Positions 33,370 to 41,544 of a DNA stretch of 64,000 nt are shown here, one piece after another. The position numbers were made by a program, and so were the translations under genes. Source of the stretch: Halorubrum sp. PV6. Its GTDB lineage: Archaea; Halobacteriota; Halobacteria; Halobacteriales; Haloferacaceae. Every line of letters starts with the position of its first letter. Within the stretch, counting starts at the first letter, position 1. The notes below the pieces were generated by a model that saw nothing but the letters and a program-made list of their open reading frames with translations, did no database searches and was not told where the DNA came from. The stretch lies in assembly GCF_003990725.2 (NCBI RefSeq), contig NZ_CP030064.1:2046001-2110000 (forward strand), in the 5' to 3' direction.

Positions 33370-34652
33370 CGCCAGGGCTGTGACTCCTCGGTGAGTTCGC
33401 CGGCGAGGTCGCGCGTCATCGCGTCGGCGGGGTCAGACAGGTTCGCGAGCGCCCACATCAGTTTCACCTTCGCGGTGCCGGGGAGGGTGTCGCCCGCCTC
33501 GACGACGCCGGCGTCGAGGAGGTCGCGGCCGGTGTCGTACACCCGGTCGCAGACGCGGCCGGCGAGGCACTGGCTCGTCATCGCGACGACGGTTCCGTCG
33601 TCGACCAGTTCCTCGATCCGCGGGATGAGGTCGGTGTGGACGTGTCCGAGCCCGGTCCCCACGACCACGACGCCGTCTTTCCCGTCGAGGTAGTCCCACG
33701 CCGCCGGGTCCATGCCGGGCGTGAACGTCACCAGCTCCACGTCGGCGTCGAGGTCGGTCGCGGTCGCGATATCGGTCTCGCCCCGTGGTTGCGGCTCGCG
33801 GGCCCACTCGATGGCGGCGTCGGCCGCGTCGCCGTCGGCCCCCGCCTCGGCCGCCGCCGCGTAGTCGATGCGACCGAGGGGGGCGGCGCCGACCGTCTCG
33901 AAGGCGTCCCGGCGGGAGGTGTGGTTCTTCCGGACGCGGGTGCCGCGGTGGAGCGCGCAGGCGTCGTCCGAGGCGTCGGCGTGCATGCAGACGAGCGTCT
34001 CGGCGTGGTCGGCCTTCGCGGCCTCGACGGCGCACACCGCGTTCATCACGTTGTCGGAGGAGGGGCGGTCCGCGGAGCGCTGGCTCCCGGTGAACACGAC
34101 CGGGACCGGCGCGTCGAGCATGAAGGAGAGCGCGGAGGCGGAGTACTGCATCGTGTCGGTGCCGTGCATGACGACGACGCCGTCGGCGCCGGCCTCGATC
34201 TCCTCGCTGACGGCGGTCGCGAGCTCCTGCCAGATCGGCGGGTCCATGTTCTCGGAGAGGATGTTGGCGACGACGCGCCCGCGGTAGTTCGCGCGCCCGG
34301 CCAGGTCGGGGACGGCCCGCAACACGTCCTCGGCGTCGAACTGGGCGGTGACCGCGCCGGTCCGGTAGTCGACGGTGGAGGCGATGGTCCCGCCGGTGGA
34401 GATGAGCGAAATCGTCGGGAGGTCGTCGTCGAAGGTGATCTCGGAGGCCTCGCCGCCGCCCGCGTCGGCCCCCTCGTCGACGTCTCTGACGCCCGATTCG
34501 AGCACTTCCACGTCGGCCGCCTCGCGGTCGATGCCGACGTTGTACCCCCCGTCGATCTTGACGACGAGGTGGTCGCGAGTCGTCGAGGGGAGCAGTACGC
34601 CCTCGTTCGTGACGTCCCCGCGGTCGACGCGGACGCGATCTCCCGGTTGCAT
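33366..34652 (-). CDS. gatD: Glutamyl-tRNA(Gln) amidotransferase subunit D
   Basis: The start is [12 protein letters not shown] (ATG at 34652), giving 428 residues. An N-terminal GatD-specific barrel (1-75) is followed by a type I asparaginase fold. This has [19 protein letters not shown] near 82 (catalytic Thr), [19 protein letters not shown] near 165 and [15 protein letters not shown] near 190. GatDE releases ammonia from glutamine to convert Glu-tRNA(Gln) to Gln-tRNA(Gln) in archaea. GatE is not in this window. It heads a three-gene overlapping operon. Confidence 0.95.
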   Translation of the reverse strand: MQPGDRVRVDRGDVTNEGVLLPSTTRDHLVVKIDGGYNVGIDREAADVEVLESGVRDVDEGADAGGGEASEITFDDDLPTISLISTGGTIASTVDYRTGAVTAQFDAEDVLRAVPDLAGRANYRGRVVANILSENMDPPIWQELATAVSEEIEAGADGVVVMHGTDTMQYSASALSFMLDAPVPVVFTGSQRSADRPSSDNVMNAVCAVEAAKADHAETLVCMHADASDDACALHRGTRVRKNHTSRRDAFETVGAAPLGRIDYAAAAEAGADGDAADAAIEWAREPQPRGETDIATATDLDADVELVTFTPGMDPAAWDYLDGKDGVVVVGTGLGHVHTDLIPRIEELVDDGTVVAMTSQCLAGRVCDRVYDTGRDLLDAGVVEAGDTLPGTAKVKLMWALANLSDPADAMTRDLAGELTEESQPWR

Positions 34653-34747
34653 ACCACCCGGTTCCCCTGCGGCGGACTTGAATCCAACCGTTCGGCGGCG
34701 TCGGGAGACGGTCCGTCGGCGACCCGCCGCTCCGCAGGTCGGTACGC

Positions 34748-34755
34748 CTTTTATC
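34748..34755 (+). promoter_or_regulatory. TATA box of deoC
   Basis: CTTTTATC is centred 26 bases before the ATG at 34777, consistent with a leaderless message. Confidence 0.65.
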
Positions 34756-34776
34756 GGTCGCGCGAACGAAACGCGC

Positions 34777-35424
34777 ATGAACCGCGACGAGTTCGCCGCC
34801 AGCATCGACCACACCGTCCTCGGCCCGGAGACGACCTGGGCCGACGTGAAGACCGTTCTCGACGAGGCCGCGGACAACGGGTTGAACGCCTGTATCCCGC
34901 CGTGCTACGTCGCGGAGGCGGCCGACTACCGGAACGCGCCGGAGACCATCGCGGCCGTGGTCGGATTCCCGCACGGCCAGCACGCGCCGAAGGCGAAGCG
35001 CGACGAGGCCGTCCGCGCGTGGGACCACGGCGCCGACGAGATCGACATCGTGATCAACGTCGGTCGGCTGAAGGCCGGCGAAGACGACGTGGTCGCGGCC
35101 GAACTCTCCGACGTGGTCGCCGCGGTACCGATCCCGGTGAAGGTGATCATCGAGACCGCACTGTTAACCGACGAGGAGAAACGCCGGGCCTGCGAGGCGG
35201 CGGTCGCCGCCGACGCCGACATGGTGAAGACCTCGACGGGCTTCGCCGACGGCGGCGCCGTCGTCGCCGACGTGGAACTGATGAGCGAGTACCTCCCGGT
35301 GAAAGCGTCTGGCGGCGTCGGCTCCTACGAGGAGGCGGCGGCGATGCTCGACGCCGGCGCGACGCGGATCGGCGCCTCCTCGGGCGTCGCCATCGTCGAG
35401 GGGCACCCCGAGAGCGGAGCCTGA
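34777..35424 (+). CDS. deoC: Deoxyribose-phosphate aldolase
   Basis: The 215-residue TIM-barrel class I aldolase shows [16 protein letters not shown] at the start and [15 protein letters not shown] near residue 86. [16 protein letters not shown] near 118 and [10 protein letters not shown] near 148 carry the two catalytic lysines; the latter is the Schiff-base Lys. [12 protein letters not shown] and [12 protein letters not shown] close the phosphate site. It splits 2-deoxyribose 5-phosphate into acetaldehyde and glyceraldehyde 3-phosphate. It is monocistronic. An 11-base imperfect tandem repeat starts inside its last codons. Confidence 0.95.
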   Translation: MNRDEFAASIDHTVLGPETTWADVKTVLDEAADNGLNACIPPCYVAEAADYRNAPETIAAVVGFPHGQHAPKAKRDEAVRAWDHGADEIDIVINVGRLKAGEDDVVAAELSDVVAAVPIPVKVIIETALLTDEEKRRACEAAVAADADMVKTSTGFADGGAVVADVELMSEYLPVKASGGVGSYEEAAAMLDAGATRIGASSGVAIVEGHPESGA

Positions 35425-35442
35425 GCGGGGCCTGAGCGGAGC
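35412..35442 (+). repeat. 11-base imperfect tandem repeat over the deoC stop codon
   Basis: GAGCGGAGCCT occurs at 35412-35422, with one mismatch at 35423-35433 and a nine-base third copy at 35434-35442. The deoC TGA lies across the first junction. Confidence 0.75.
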
Positions 35443-35531
35443 GACGCGAGCGCGTTTTTAAACGGCATCGCGCGTCCGTACCGTCGAGGCGCGCTGTCGC
35501 GTTCTCTTAGCGTGAGAACGCCGCCGGGTCC

Positions 35532-35539
35532 ATTTATAC
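35532..35539 (+). promoter_or_regulatory. TATA box of the 76-residue membrane gene
   Basis: ATTTATAC is centred 26 bases before the ATG at 35561. Confidence 0.7.
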
Positions 35540-35560
35540 GTGGCAGCCGTACTGAGGAGT

Positions 35561-35791
35561 ATGAGCCATTCGACCGGACACGAATCGCGTGGTCTAGACC
35601 TCGACGCGGCGTTCAAAGTATTCGGTGCGGTGGGCATCTTCATCTCCGTGGCGCTCGTCGTCGGCGTCCTCGCGTTGACCGACCCGTTCGGCGAGTACGT
35701 CAAGGCTTCGCCGGCGGTGTACGGGAGCCTGCTCTACGGCGGGCTGCTCGCGGCCGTCGGGTACGCCGTCTACGCGCTGCGCCGTCGCTGA
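35561..35791 (+). CDS. Small two-helix membrane protein
   Basis: The 76-residue protein has two membrane helices (about 20-43 and 52-72), separated by TDPFGEYVKASPAVYGSL, and ends in four basic residues. The ATG follows a TATA box at leaderless distance. It resembles a small conserved haloarchaeal membrane family that I think is DUF7315, but I am not certain. It converges with the redox-regulator gene. Confidence 0.65.
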   Translation: MSHSTGHESRGLDLDAAFKVFGAVGIFISVALVVGVLALTDPFGEYVKASPAVYGSLLYGGLLAAVGYAVYALRRR

Positions 35792-35858
35792 CGACGAACG
35801 CGCGATACAAGGAAAACGGTCGAGTCGGCGAACAGCCGCTTCCGCAACCGAGCCGGAG

Positions 35859-36263
35859 TTAACTCGACGCGGTGACGGACTCGGTCTCCGAGCCGTCGTA
35901 CTTCTCTTCGAACTCCTGGATGAGTTGGCCCATCTTCGCGTACCAGTCGTTGAGCATTCGCTGCATCTCGTTCGTGATCTGCTCGGGGTCGGTCGGCGAG
36001 TACACGTGGTAGTAGCCGCCCTGATCGTAGTTGATCTGTTCTTTGCTGATAAAGCCCGTCTGCAAGAGGCGCTGGATCGCTCGGTAGGCGGTGGACCGCT
36101 CGCGGTCGACCTCCTCCGCCACCGCGTCGATCGTCATGGGGTCGTCGCTCTCGACGAGGGCTCTGAAACACTCTCGGTCGAGCGGCTTGAGCCCGTGGAA
36201 ACACTCTAAGAGCCCCTCGCATTGCATGTCGCTTTGGAGCTGTTCTGACAGGGAGTCCGGCAT
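35859..36263 (-). CDS. TrmB-family winged-helix regulator, OxsR-like
   Basis: The start is MPDSLSEQLQ (ATG at 36263), giving 134 residues. A winged helix (about 25-85) reads LDRECFRALVESDDPMTIDAVAEEVDRERSTAYRAIQRLLQTGFI. The C-terminal helix NEMQRMLNDWYAKMGQLIQEFEEKY is suited to dimerisation. Three cysteines (15, 21, 32) lie at the N-terminus. This matches what I remember of haloarchaeal OxsR, a TrmB-family thiol-based regulator of the oxidative-stress response whose function depends on an N-terminal Cys. Orthology is inferred. Palindromes on both sides of its TATA box suggest autoregulation. Confidence 0.75.
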   Translation of the reverse strand: MPDSLSEQLQSDMQCEGLLECFHGLKPLDRECFRALVESDDPMTIDAVAEEVDRERSTAYRAIQRLLQTGFISKEQINYDQGGYYHVYSPTDPEQITNEMQRMLNDWYAKMGQLIQEFEEKYDGSETESVTASS

Positions 36264-36277
36264 GGTATTACGAGGTT

Positions 36278-36320
36278 GTACGGCGCGTACTTGTAAAAGG
36301 CTTGTGTATAGATAACACAA
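36278..36320 (-). promoter_or_regulatory. Promoter with two palindromes before the OxsR-like gene
   Basis: A TATA-like TTTTACAAG (36289-36297 on the minus strand) lies about 30 bases before the ATG at 36263. GTACG-GCG-CGTAC (36278-36290) is a perfect palindrome at the expected transcription start. TTGTGT (36302-36307) pairs with ACACAA (36315-36320) just upstream of the TATA box. The two dyads are placed where a repressor and an upstream activator would sit. Confidence 0.55.
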
Positions 36321-36402
36321 TCTTGCGACATCCTGCTAACGGCCCGTCCGTCGTCACCGACTCGTCGACTCGTCGACTCACGCGGGCAGCGCCGCTGCGC
36401 CG

Positions 36403-37287
36403 TCAGGCCGTGCGCGGCGGCGGCACGAGGAGGACGTTCCCGGTCGCGCGAGTGACTATCTCCTCGGAGACGCTCCCGAGCAGGAGCCGCCGGAGCCGGC
36501 TGCGCCCGCGAGAGCCGAGAAGCAGGGTGCTCGGGTCGTGTTCCGCCTCCGCCGCGAGGATCTCCGTGGCGGGGTCGCCCCGTCGGACCTCGGTCCGCGC
36601 CTCCAACCCCCAGTCGTCGAGGCGCTCGGCCAGGTCGCCCAGCCGCCCGGCGGGGTCGTCGTCGCTCGTTTCGTCTTTCGGCGACCGGACGTGGACGAGC
36701 GTCACCTCGGCGGTCGCGTACCGGAGGTATTCGAGCGCCTGAAACGCGCGCTCGGCGTTCTCCGAGAAGTCCGTCGCGAGCAGCGTCCGTTTAAATAGGT
36801 GCCGGCGGATCGTCTCCGGGTCGTCGACGCCGCGCTCGATGCGGTCGACGAGCAGCGGGACGACGGTCGTGCGGGCCAAGTTGCGCGCCGTCGACCCGAT
36901 GACGCGGTTTTCGAGGGGGCTCTTCCCGCGGGAGCCGACCAGGATCAGGTCGGCCGCGACCGACTCGGCGATGCCGTTGATCCGGCGGTGCGGCGTCCCG
37001 CGGACGACGTGCGTCTCGACCTCGAACCCCTCGGCTTCGATGGTCGACCGGTACCGCTTGAGCGCCCGCTTCCGCCGCTTCTGGAAGTTCATGCCCGGCA
37101 TCCCGGAGTGGATGTTCGAGGGGACGACCGTCACGAGGTGGACGCGGTCGACGCCGATCCGGTTCAGACAGGAGAGCCCGGTGTCGGATTCGATCATCGT
37201 CTCGCTCGCCTCGGACAGGTCGGTCGCGATCACCGCGGACCGCCCTCCGGTCGCGGACCGGCCGGGCGCCGCCGAGCCGGGAATCAT
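36403..37287 (-). CDS. Two-domain universal stress protein (UspA family)
   Basis: The start is taken at MIPGSAAPGRS (ATG at 37287), giving 294 residues; an ATG near 37350 is possible. Two Usp domains are present. The first (about 18-155) has VIATDLSEASETMIE and LILVGSRGKSPLENRVIGSTARNLARTTVVPLLV. The second (about 163-292) has TLLATDFSENAERAFQALEYL and TLLLGSRGRSRLRRLLLGSVSEEIVTRATGNVLLV. Both contain the Gly-x2-Gly-x9-Gly-(Ser/Thr) nucleotide-binding pattern. It lies just behind the OxsR-like gene on the same strand (gap about 115 bases downstream of this gene). Confidence 0.85.
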   Translation of the reverse strand: MIPGSAAPGRSATGGRSAVIATDLSEASETMIESDTGLSCLNRIGVDRVHLVTVVPSNIHSGMPGMNFQKRRKRALKRYRSTIEAEGFEVETHVVRGTPHRRINGIAESVAADLILVGSRGKSPLENRVIGSTARNLARTTVVPLLVDRIERGVDDPETIRRHLFKRTLLATDFSENAERAFQALEYLRYATAEVTLVHVRSPKDETSDDDPAGRLGDLAERLDDWGLEARTEVRRGDPATEILAAEAEHDPSTLLLGSRGRSRLRRLLLGSVSEEIVTRATGNVLLVPPPRTA

Positions 37288-37413
37288 GGGCTCCCCGCGC
37301 CGGCGGCGAGTCGTCGGACGCACGCATTTTTCGCGTCGGTATTTCTCATACCACACAATATTACCGCACCGGCGATAAATCCCCCGGTCAGATCTCCCGC
37401 TCCCGGCGCCGAG

Positions 37414-37421
37414 GGTATAAC
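37414..37421 (+). promoter_or_regulatory. TATA box of the 59-residue gene
   Basis: GGTATAAC is centred 29 bases before the ATG at 37446. Confidence 0.6.
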
Positions 37422-37445
37422 CCGACGGCGGTCGAACCGGGCTGT

Positions 37446-37625
37446 ATGACCGACGACTCCGTCGACGACGCCACCGACGACGCCCTCGAACGCTTCCTCG
37501 AAGAGGCCGAGTCCACGCTGGACGACTACGAACAGGGGTACGCCGACGCCGACGCGACCCTCACCGTCCTCCGAACGCACATCGACGAACTGGCCGCCGT
37601 CGTAGACGAGGGAGACGGGGACTGA
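37446..37625 (+). CDS. Small acidic helical protein (XseB-like pattern)
   Basis: The 59-residue protein is almost all one acidic amphipathic helix: LERFLEEAESTLDDYEQGYADADATL, then a second helix TVLRTHIDELAAVVDE. The pattern of spaced Leu/Glu and Tyr-Glu-Gln-Gly-Tyr is reminiscent of the exonuclease VII small subunit, which begins in a similar way. A haloarchaeal relative of XseB is one possibility, but no large subunit is nearby and the similarity is weak. A TATA box at leaderless distance supports expression. Confidence 0.6.
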   Translation: MTDDSVDDATDDALERFLEEAESTLDDYEQGYADADATLTVLRTHIDELAAVVDEGDGD

Positions 37626-37687
37626 GACGAGACGGGCGGTCGCCGACGAAGCGTCGGCTCGCTTCGCGACCGCGTGCCGCTCATCTC

Positions 37688-37783
37688 GTCACGGTCCCGC
37701 GCCGATCAGTTGTCACGGCCCCGCGCCGATCAGTTGTCACGGCCCCGCGCCGATCAGTTGTCACGGCCCCGCGCCGATCAGTT
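37688..37783 (-). repeat. Four tandem 24-base copies of the ABC ATPase gene end
   Basis: Four adjoining copies of a 24-base unit lie at 37688-37711, 37712-37735, 37736-37759 and 37760-37783; only the outermost copy has a mismatch. On the minus strand the unit encodes the last residues Leu-Ile-Gly-Ala-Gly-Pro and the stop codon of the ATPase, so coding end and TGA are repeated three more times in frame downstream. Confidence 0.95.
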
Positions 37784-38570
37784 CCCGGATGCGGGCGACG
37801 TGGTCGCCGAACGCCGGGTCGCCGCGCTCGCGCGGGCGCGGCACGTCGACGTCGACGACCGAGTCGACGCGGCCCGGTTCGGCCGCCATCACGACGATTC
37901 GGTCGGCGAGCGTCACCGCTTCGGCCACGTCGTGGGTGACGAACAGCACGGTCTTGCCGGTCGACCCCCACACGTCGAGCAGCTCCCGCTGGAGCATCTC
38001 GCGGGTCTGGGCGTCGACCGCGCCGAACGGCTCGTCCATGACGAGCAGCTCCGGGTCGACCGCGAGCGACCGCGCGATGGCGACGCGCTGTTTCATCCCG
38101 CCCGAGAGCGACTTCGGGTACGAGTCGCGGAACTCGGAGAGGCCGACGAGGTCGAGCATCTCATCGACCCGCCGCTCGCGCTCGGCCTCGCTCCGGTCGG
38201 TCCGTTCGAGCCCGAAGGCGACGTTCTCCGCGACGGTGAGCCACGGGAAGAGGTGGTACTCTTGGAACACCACGCCCATGTCGGTCGTGGGGTCGGTGAC
38301 GGGCGTGCCGGCGACCCGGACCGCCCCGTCGGTGGCCTGGGTCAGCCCGGCGATGATCCGGAACAGCGTCGTCTTGCCGCAGCCGGACGGGCCGACGAGA
38401 CAGACGAACTCGCCGTCCGCCACCGAAAACGACACGTCGTCTAACGCGCGAACCGGTGTCCCGCCGTCGTCGTACGTCTTCCCGACGCCGTCGAGGACGA
38501 CGCCGGGGTCGCCGCCGTCTCCCGTGGGCGACCCGCCCGTCGCTCCGGAGCCGCCGTTCACGCCTGCCAT
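37761..38570 (-). CDS. ABC transporter ATP-binding protein (nitrate/sulfonate/taurine type)
   Basis: The 269-residue protein starts at the ATG at 38570. It has Walker A GPSGCGKTTLFRII, Q-loop FQEYHLFPWLTVAENVAFGLE, signature LSGGMKQRVAIARSLA, Walker B LLVMDEPFGAVDAQTR and H-loop VTHDVAEAVTLADRI. The PWLTVxENV sequence after the Q-loop marks the SsuB/TauB/NrtD group. It energises import of the ligand captured by the lipoprotein two genes upstream. Its start overlaps the permease by 13 bases. Its 3' end lies in the 24-base repeat array. Confidence 0.93.
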   Translation of the reverse strand: MAGVNGGSGATGGSPTGDGGDPGVVLDGVGKTYDDGGTPVRALDDVSFSVADGEFVCLVGPSGCGKTTLFRIIAGLTQATDGAVRVAGTPVTDPTTDMGVVFQEYHLFPWLTVAENVAFGLERTDRSEAERERRVDEMLDLVGLSEFRDSYPKSLSGGMKQRVAIARSLAVDPELLVMDEPFGAVDAQTREMLQRELLDVWGSTGKTVLFVTHDVAEAVTLADRIVVMAAEPGRVDSVVDVDVPRPRERGDPAFGDHVARIRELIGAGP

Positions 38571-39361
38571 GCTAACACCCGACGTTGGACCGCGCGGAAC
38601 GCCACGTCGACGACGAGATACAGCAGGCTCAACACGAAGATGTACGCGAGCGCGCGGTCGACCCGGAGGTTGTTGCTCGCGCGGAGGATCTCGCGACCGA
38701 CGCCCGGCACGGAGAATATCTCGGCGGCGATCACGAGCATCCAGCAGCGGCCGAGCCCGGTGCGGATGCCCGTCATGATCCCCGGCAGCGACGCCGGCAG
38801 GACGACCGACCGGACCATATCGAGGTCGCTGCGCACGCCGAGGGTCCGCCCCACGTCGATCAGGTCGTCGGAGACCGCCTCGACGGCGCCGTAACTCGCG
38901 TAGAAGTTGATCCAGAACCCGCCGACGGCGATGATGAACGCCGCGCCGGCGTGGTTGAGGCCGAACCACGCGATGGCGAAGCCGATGAGCGCGAGCGGCG
39001 GGACGGGGCGTAACACCCGGACTAGGGGCGCGGTCACGTCGTCGAGCAGGCCGCTCCACGCGAACGCGACGCCGGCGCCGACGCCGAGGCCCGTGCCGAC
39101 GAGCGTGCCGGGGATCCAGTGTCGAACGCTCGAGACCAGCGCCGCCGGCATCGCTCCCGAGGCGAGTTGGCCCCGGAACTCCGCCGCGACCGCGACCGGC
39201 GAGGGCAGGACGATAGCCGGCTGCGTGAGCGAGACGAGGTGCCAGACCACGACGAACCCGGCCAGCCCCGCGGCGCCGCGGAGCAGTCGCCGCGGGTCTC
39301 CGAGGGCGATATCGACGCCCAGCGCGCTCCCGTCGACCTCCCGTCTGGTGTCGGTAGCCAT
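38558..39361 (-). CDS. ABC transporter permease (SsuC/TauC type)
   Basis: The 267-residue protein has six membrane helices. The EAA loop is DVGRTLGVRSDLDMVRSVVLPASLPGIMTGIRTGLGRCW (about 160-198), the contact site for the ATPase. The N-terminus MATDTRREVDGSALG is cytoplasmic. It shares a base with the stop of the binding-protein gene and overlaps the ATPase gene downstream, giving one tight operon in the order binding protein, permease, ATPase. Confidence 0.92.
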   Translation of the reverse strand: MATDTRREVDGSALGVDIALGDPRRLLRGAAGLAGFVVVWHLVSLTQPAIVLPSPVAVAAEFRGQLASGAMPAALVSSVRHWIPGTLVGTGLGVGAGVAFAWSGLLDDVTAPLVRVLRPVPPLALIGFAIAWFGLNHAGAAFIIAVGGFWINFYASYGAVEAVSDDLIDVGRTLGVRSDLDMVRSVVLPASLPGIMTGIRTGLGRCWMLVIAAEIFSVPGVGREILRASNNLRVDRALAYIFVLSLLYLVVDVAFRAVQRRVLAWQA

Positions 39362-40386
39362 TACAGCGAGTCGTAGACGCTCCGGTCGAATATCTGGTCG
39401 TTGGTGAGCTGTTCGTCGATCTGGCCGTTCGACGCCGCGAACTCCGAGAAGACGGGCGTCGCCTCGCTGATGGACGCCGGGTCGGTGACGAAGTTCGAGA
39501 GCGGCGAGTCGAGCGCCTTCCGCGCGCGGTCAGCGGGCATTCCGATCCCCGACTCGACGTGTTGGGCCGTCGCGTCGGGGTTTGCGCCGATAAACTCGGT
39601 CGCGCGGACGTGCTGTTCGAGGAACTGCGCCGCGAGCGGGGAGTCACGCACCTCGTCGCTCATCAGCGTGACCGCCGCCGGCTGACCGGGAAGTATCTCG
39701 GCGGCCGTCCGGAGCATCGTGACCGAGGAGCCCTCCGCCTGCGCGATCGTCGGGACCGGCTCCATGATCGAGGTGCCGTCGATGTCGCCGCCGTTTATCG
39801 CCTGCCAGACCGCGTTCGCGCCGTTTATCTCGCGGATCTCCACGCTGTCGTTCGCCTCGGGGTCGACACCGGTCTCCCTGAGCCAGTAGCGGAGCAGCAC
39901 GTCGGGGACGCTCCCCTGCGGGAAGGTCCCAAAGCGGAAGGGACGCCCGTTCTCTTCGGCCCACACGTCGAACGCGTCGCCGCCGTGTTGCTCGAAGGTG
40001 TCGTGGAACGACTGTTCGGCCATGATCCCCATCGGCTCGCGGATGTTTGCCGCCGTCACCTGCGCCGGGATGTCGTTGTCGATGACGATCATCGCCGGGA
40101 CGATACCGAACATCGCGACGTCGATGTTGCCGCCGCTGAACGCCTGCACGATCGCCGGGCCGTCGGTGAACTCCCGGCCGTCGATTTCGGCGTCGATCGA
40201 CGAGAAGTACCCTTCGCCCTCCATCACGTACCACTGGAGGTCGGGGTAGATCGGCATGTGTGCGACCGTCAGTTCGTCGAGTCCGTCCCCGCCACCGCCG
40301 AGACAGCCGGCGAGTCCGAGCGTCGCGGCGCCGCCGGCACCGGCGAGGAACGACCGGCGCGTCGGCGGCGAGTTCGCGTCGTACAT
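39361..40386 (-). CDS. ABC transporter substrate-binding lipoprotein (Tat-exported)
   Basis: The start is MYDANSPPTRRSFLAG (ATG at 40386; a GTG two codons earlier is possible), giving 341 residues. The twin-arginine motif TRRSFLAG and lipobox LAGC predict Tat export and lipid anchoring, normal for haloarchaea. The mature protein begins LTVAHMPIYPDLQWYVMEGEGYF. It has GPAIVQAFSGGNIDVAMFGIVPAMI, the NMT1/SsuA-like pattern. Ligands of this family include nitrate, sulfonates, taurine and thiamin precursors. thiL two genes away makes a thiamin precursor conceivable but does not show it. The promoter may be the CTTATAAAC near 40472-40480. Confidence 0.88.
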   Translation of the reverse strand: MYDANSPPTRRSFLAGAGGAATLGLAGCLGGGGDGLDELTVAHMPIYPDLQWYVMEGEGYFSSIDAEIDGREFTDGPAIVQAFSGGNIDVAMFGIVPAMIVIDNDIPAQVTAANIREPMGIMAEQSFHDTFEQHGGDAFDVWAEENGRPFRFGTFPQGSVPDVLLRYWLRETGVDPEANDSVEIREINGANAVWQAINGGDIDGTSIMEPVPTIAQAEGSSVTMLRTAAEILPGQPAAVTLMSDEVRDSPLAAQFLEQHVRATEFIGANPDATAQHVESGIGMPADRARKALDSPLSNFVTDPASISEATPVFSEFAASNGQIDEQLTNDQIFDRSVYDSL

Positions 40387-40604
40387 ATCCACACAACGGC
40401 GTCCGGGACCAACACCCTCGCGTCACCAGCAACGACGGCACGATTCGGTGACGACCGATCGGCAGAGTACGCGGTTTATAAGGCCCCACAGGGCCGTTTT
40501 ACCGTGTTTCGCGGTTTATCCGGGGTCACAGGATCGCGCAATACTTGCGAGACTCGGCCGCGAGTCGTCCGGGAGTCGCCGAAGGAGGCCGTCAACCGCC
40601 GTCG

Positions 40605-40610
40605 TTTATG
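40605..40610 (+). promoter_or_regulatory. TATA box of menB
   Basis: TTTATG is centred about 26 bases before the ATG at 40633. Confidence 0.55.
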
Positions 40611-40632
40611 GGATCGCCCGCCAACGGAGGGC

Positions 40633-41544
40633 ATGGTCTCGGATCTCTTCGACCCCGACGCGTGGGAGCAGGTGACAGACGAGTTCGACGACATCACCTA
40701 TCACCGCGGCGTCGACGTGCCGGTCGTCCGGATCGCGTTCGACCGCCCCGAGGTCCGGAACGCGTTCCGCCCCGGCACCGTCGACGAGCTGTACGCCGCG
40801 CTCGACCACGCGCGAAAGCAGGCCGACGTGGGCTGCGTGCTGCTCACCGGCAACGGCCCCTCCGAGAAGGACGGCGGCTGGGCGTTCTGTTCCGGCGGCG
40901 ACCAGTCGGTGCGGGGCGGCTCCGGCTACGAGTACCGCGACGACGACGAGGCCGGCGAGGAAGACGACCCCCTCGTCAAGGAGGCGCGGGCGGGCCGCCT
41001 CCACATCCTCGAAGTTCAGCGGTTGATCCGGTTTATGCCGAAACCCGTGGTCGCGGTCGTGCCGGGGTGGGCGGTCGGCGGCGGCCACTCGCTGCACGTC
41101 GTCTGTGACCTCACGCTCGCCAGCGACGAGCACGCGAAGTTCCTCCAGACCGACCCCGACGTGGCGTCGTTCGACGGCGGGTTCGGGTCGGCGTACCTCG
41201 CGAAACAGATCGGCCAGAAGAAGGCCCGCGAGGTGTTCTTCCGCGGGAAGACCTACTCGGCCGAGGAGGCCGCGGACATGGGGATGGTCAACGAGGCGGT
41301 CCCGCACGAGGAGCTAGAAGACGAGGCGATAGCGTGGGCCGACGAGATGACGAAGAAGTCGCCGACCGCGATGCGCATGCTGAAGTACGCCTTCAACATG
41401 ACCGACGACGGGATGGTCGGCCAGCAGGTGTTCGCGGGCGAGGCCACCCGCTTAGCGTACATGACCGACGAGGCGGCGGAGGGCCGCGACGCGTTCGTCG
41501 AGAAGCGCGAGCCGCAGTTCCGCGAGTACCCCTGGCACTACTGA
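40633..41544 (+). CDS. menB: 1,4-Dihydroxy-2-naphthoyl-CoA synthase
   Basis: The 303-residue crotonase-fold protein has ITYHRGVDVPVVRIAFDRPEVRNAFRPGTVDEL and the long loop WAFCSGGDQSVRGGSGY, the MenB hallmark. PGWAVGGGHSLHVVCDLTLASDEHAKFLQTDPDVASFDGGFGSAYLAK and a C-terminal REYPWHY follow. It cyclises o-succinylbenzoyl-CoA in menaquinone synthesis. An acidic insertion (YRDDDEAGEEDDPL, about 97-110) lies in the flexible active-site loop. The 3' end overlaps thiL by seven bases tail-to-tail. Other men genes are not in the window. Confidence 0.95.
   Translation: MVSDLFDPDAWEQVTDEFDDITYHRGVDVPVVRIAFDRPEVRNAFRPGTVDELYAALDHARKQADVGCVLLTGNGPSEKDGGWAFCSGGDQSVRGGSGYEYRDDDEAGEEDDPLVKEARAGRLHILEVQRLIRFMPKPVVAVVPGWAVGGGHSLHVVCDLTLASDEHAKFLQTDPDVASFDGGFGSAYLAKQIGQKKAREVFFRGKTYSAEEAADMGMVNEAVPHEELEDEAIAWADEMTKKSPTAMRMLKYAFNMTDDGMVGQQVFAGEATRLAYMTDEAAEGRDAFVEKREPQFREYPWHY

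Noticed and set aside
37446-37625. Confident assignment as exonuclease VII small subunit
   Set aside because: The similarity is limited to a general acidic helical pattern and no large subunit gene is adjacent.
37688-37783. CRISPR array
   Set aside because: The 24-base units adjoin one another with no spacers, and they derive from the end of the ABC ATPase gene.
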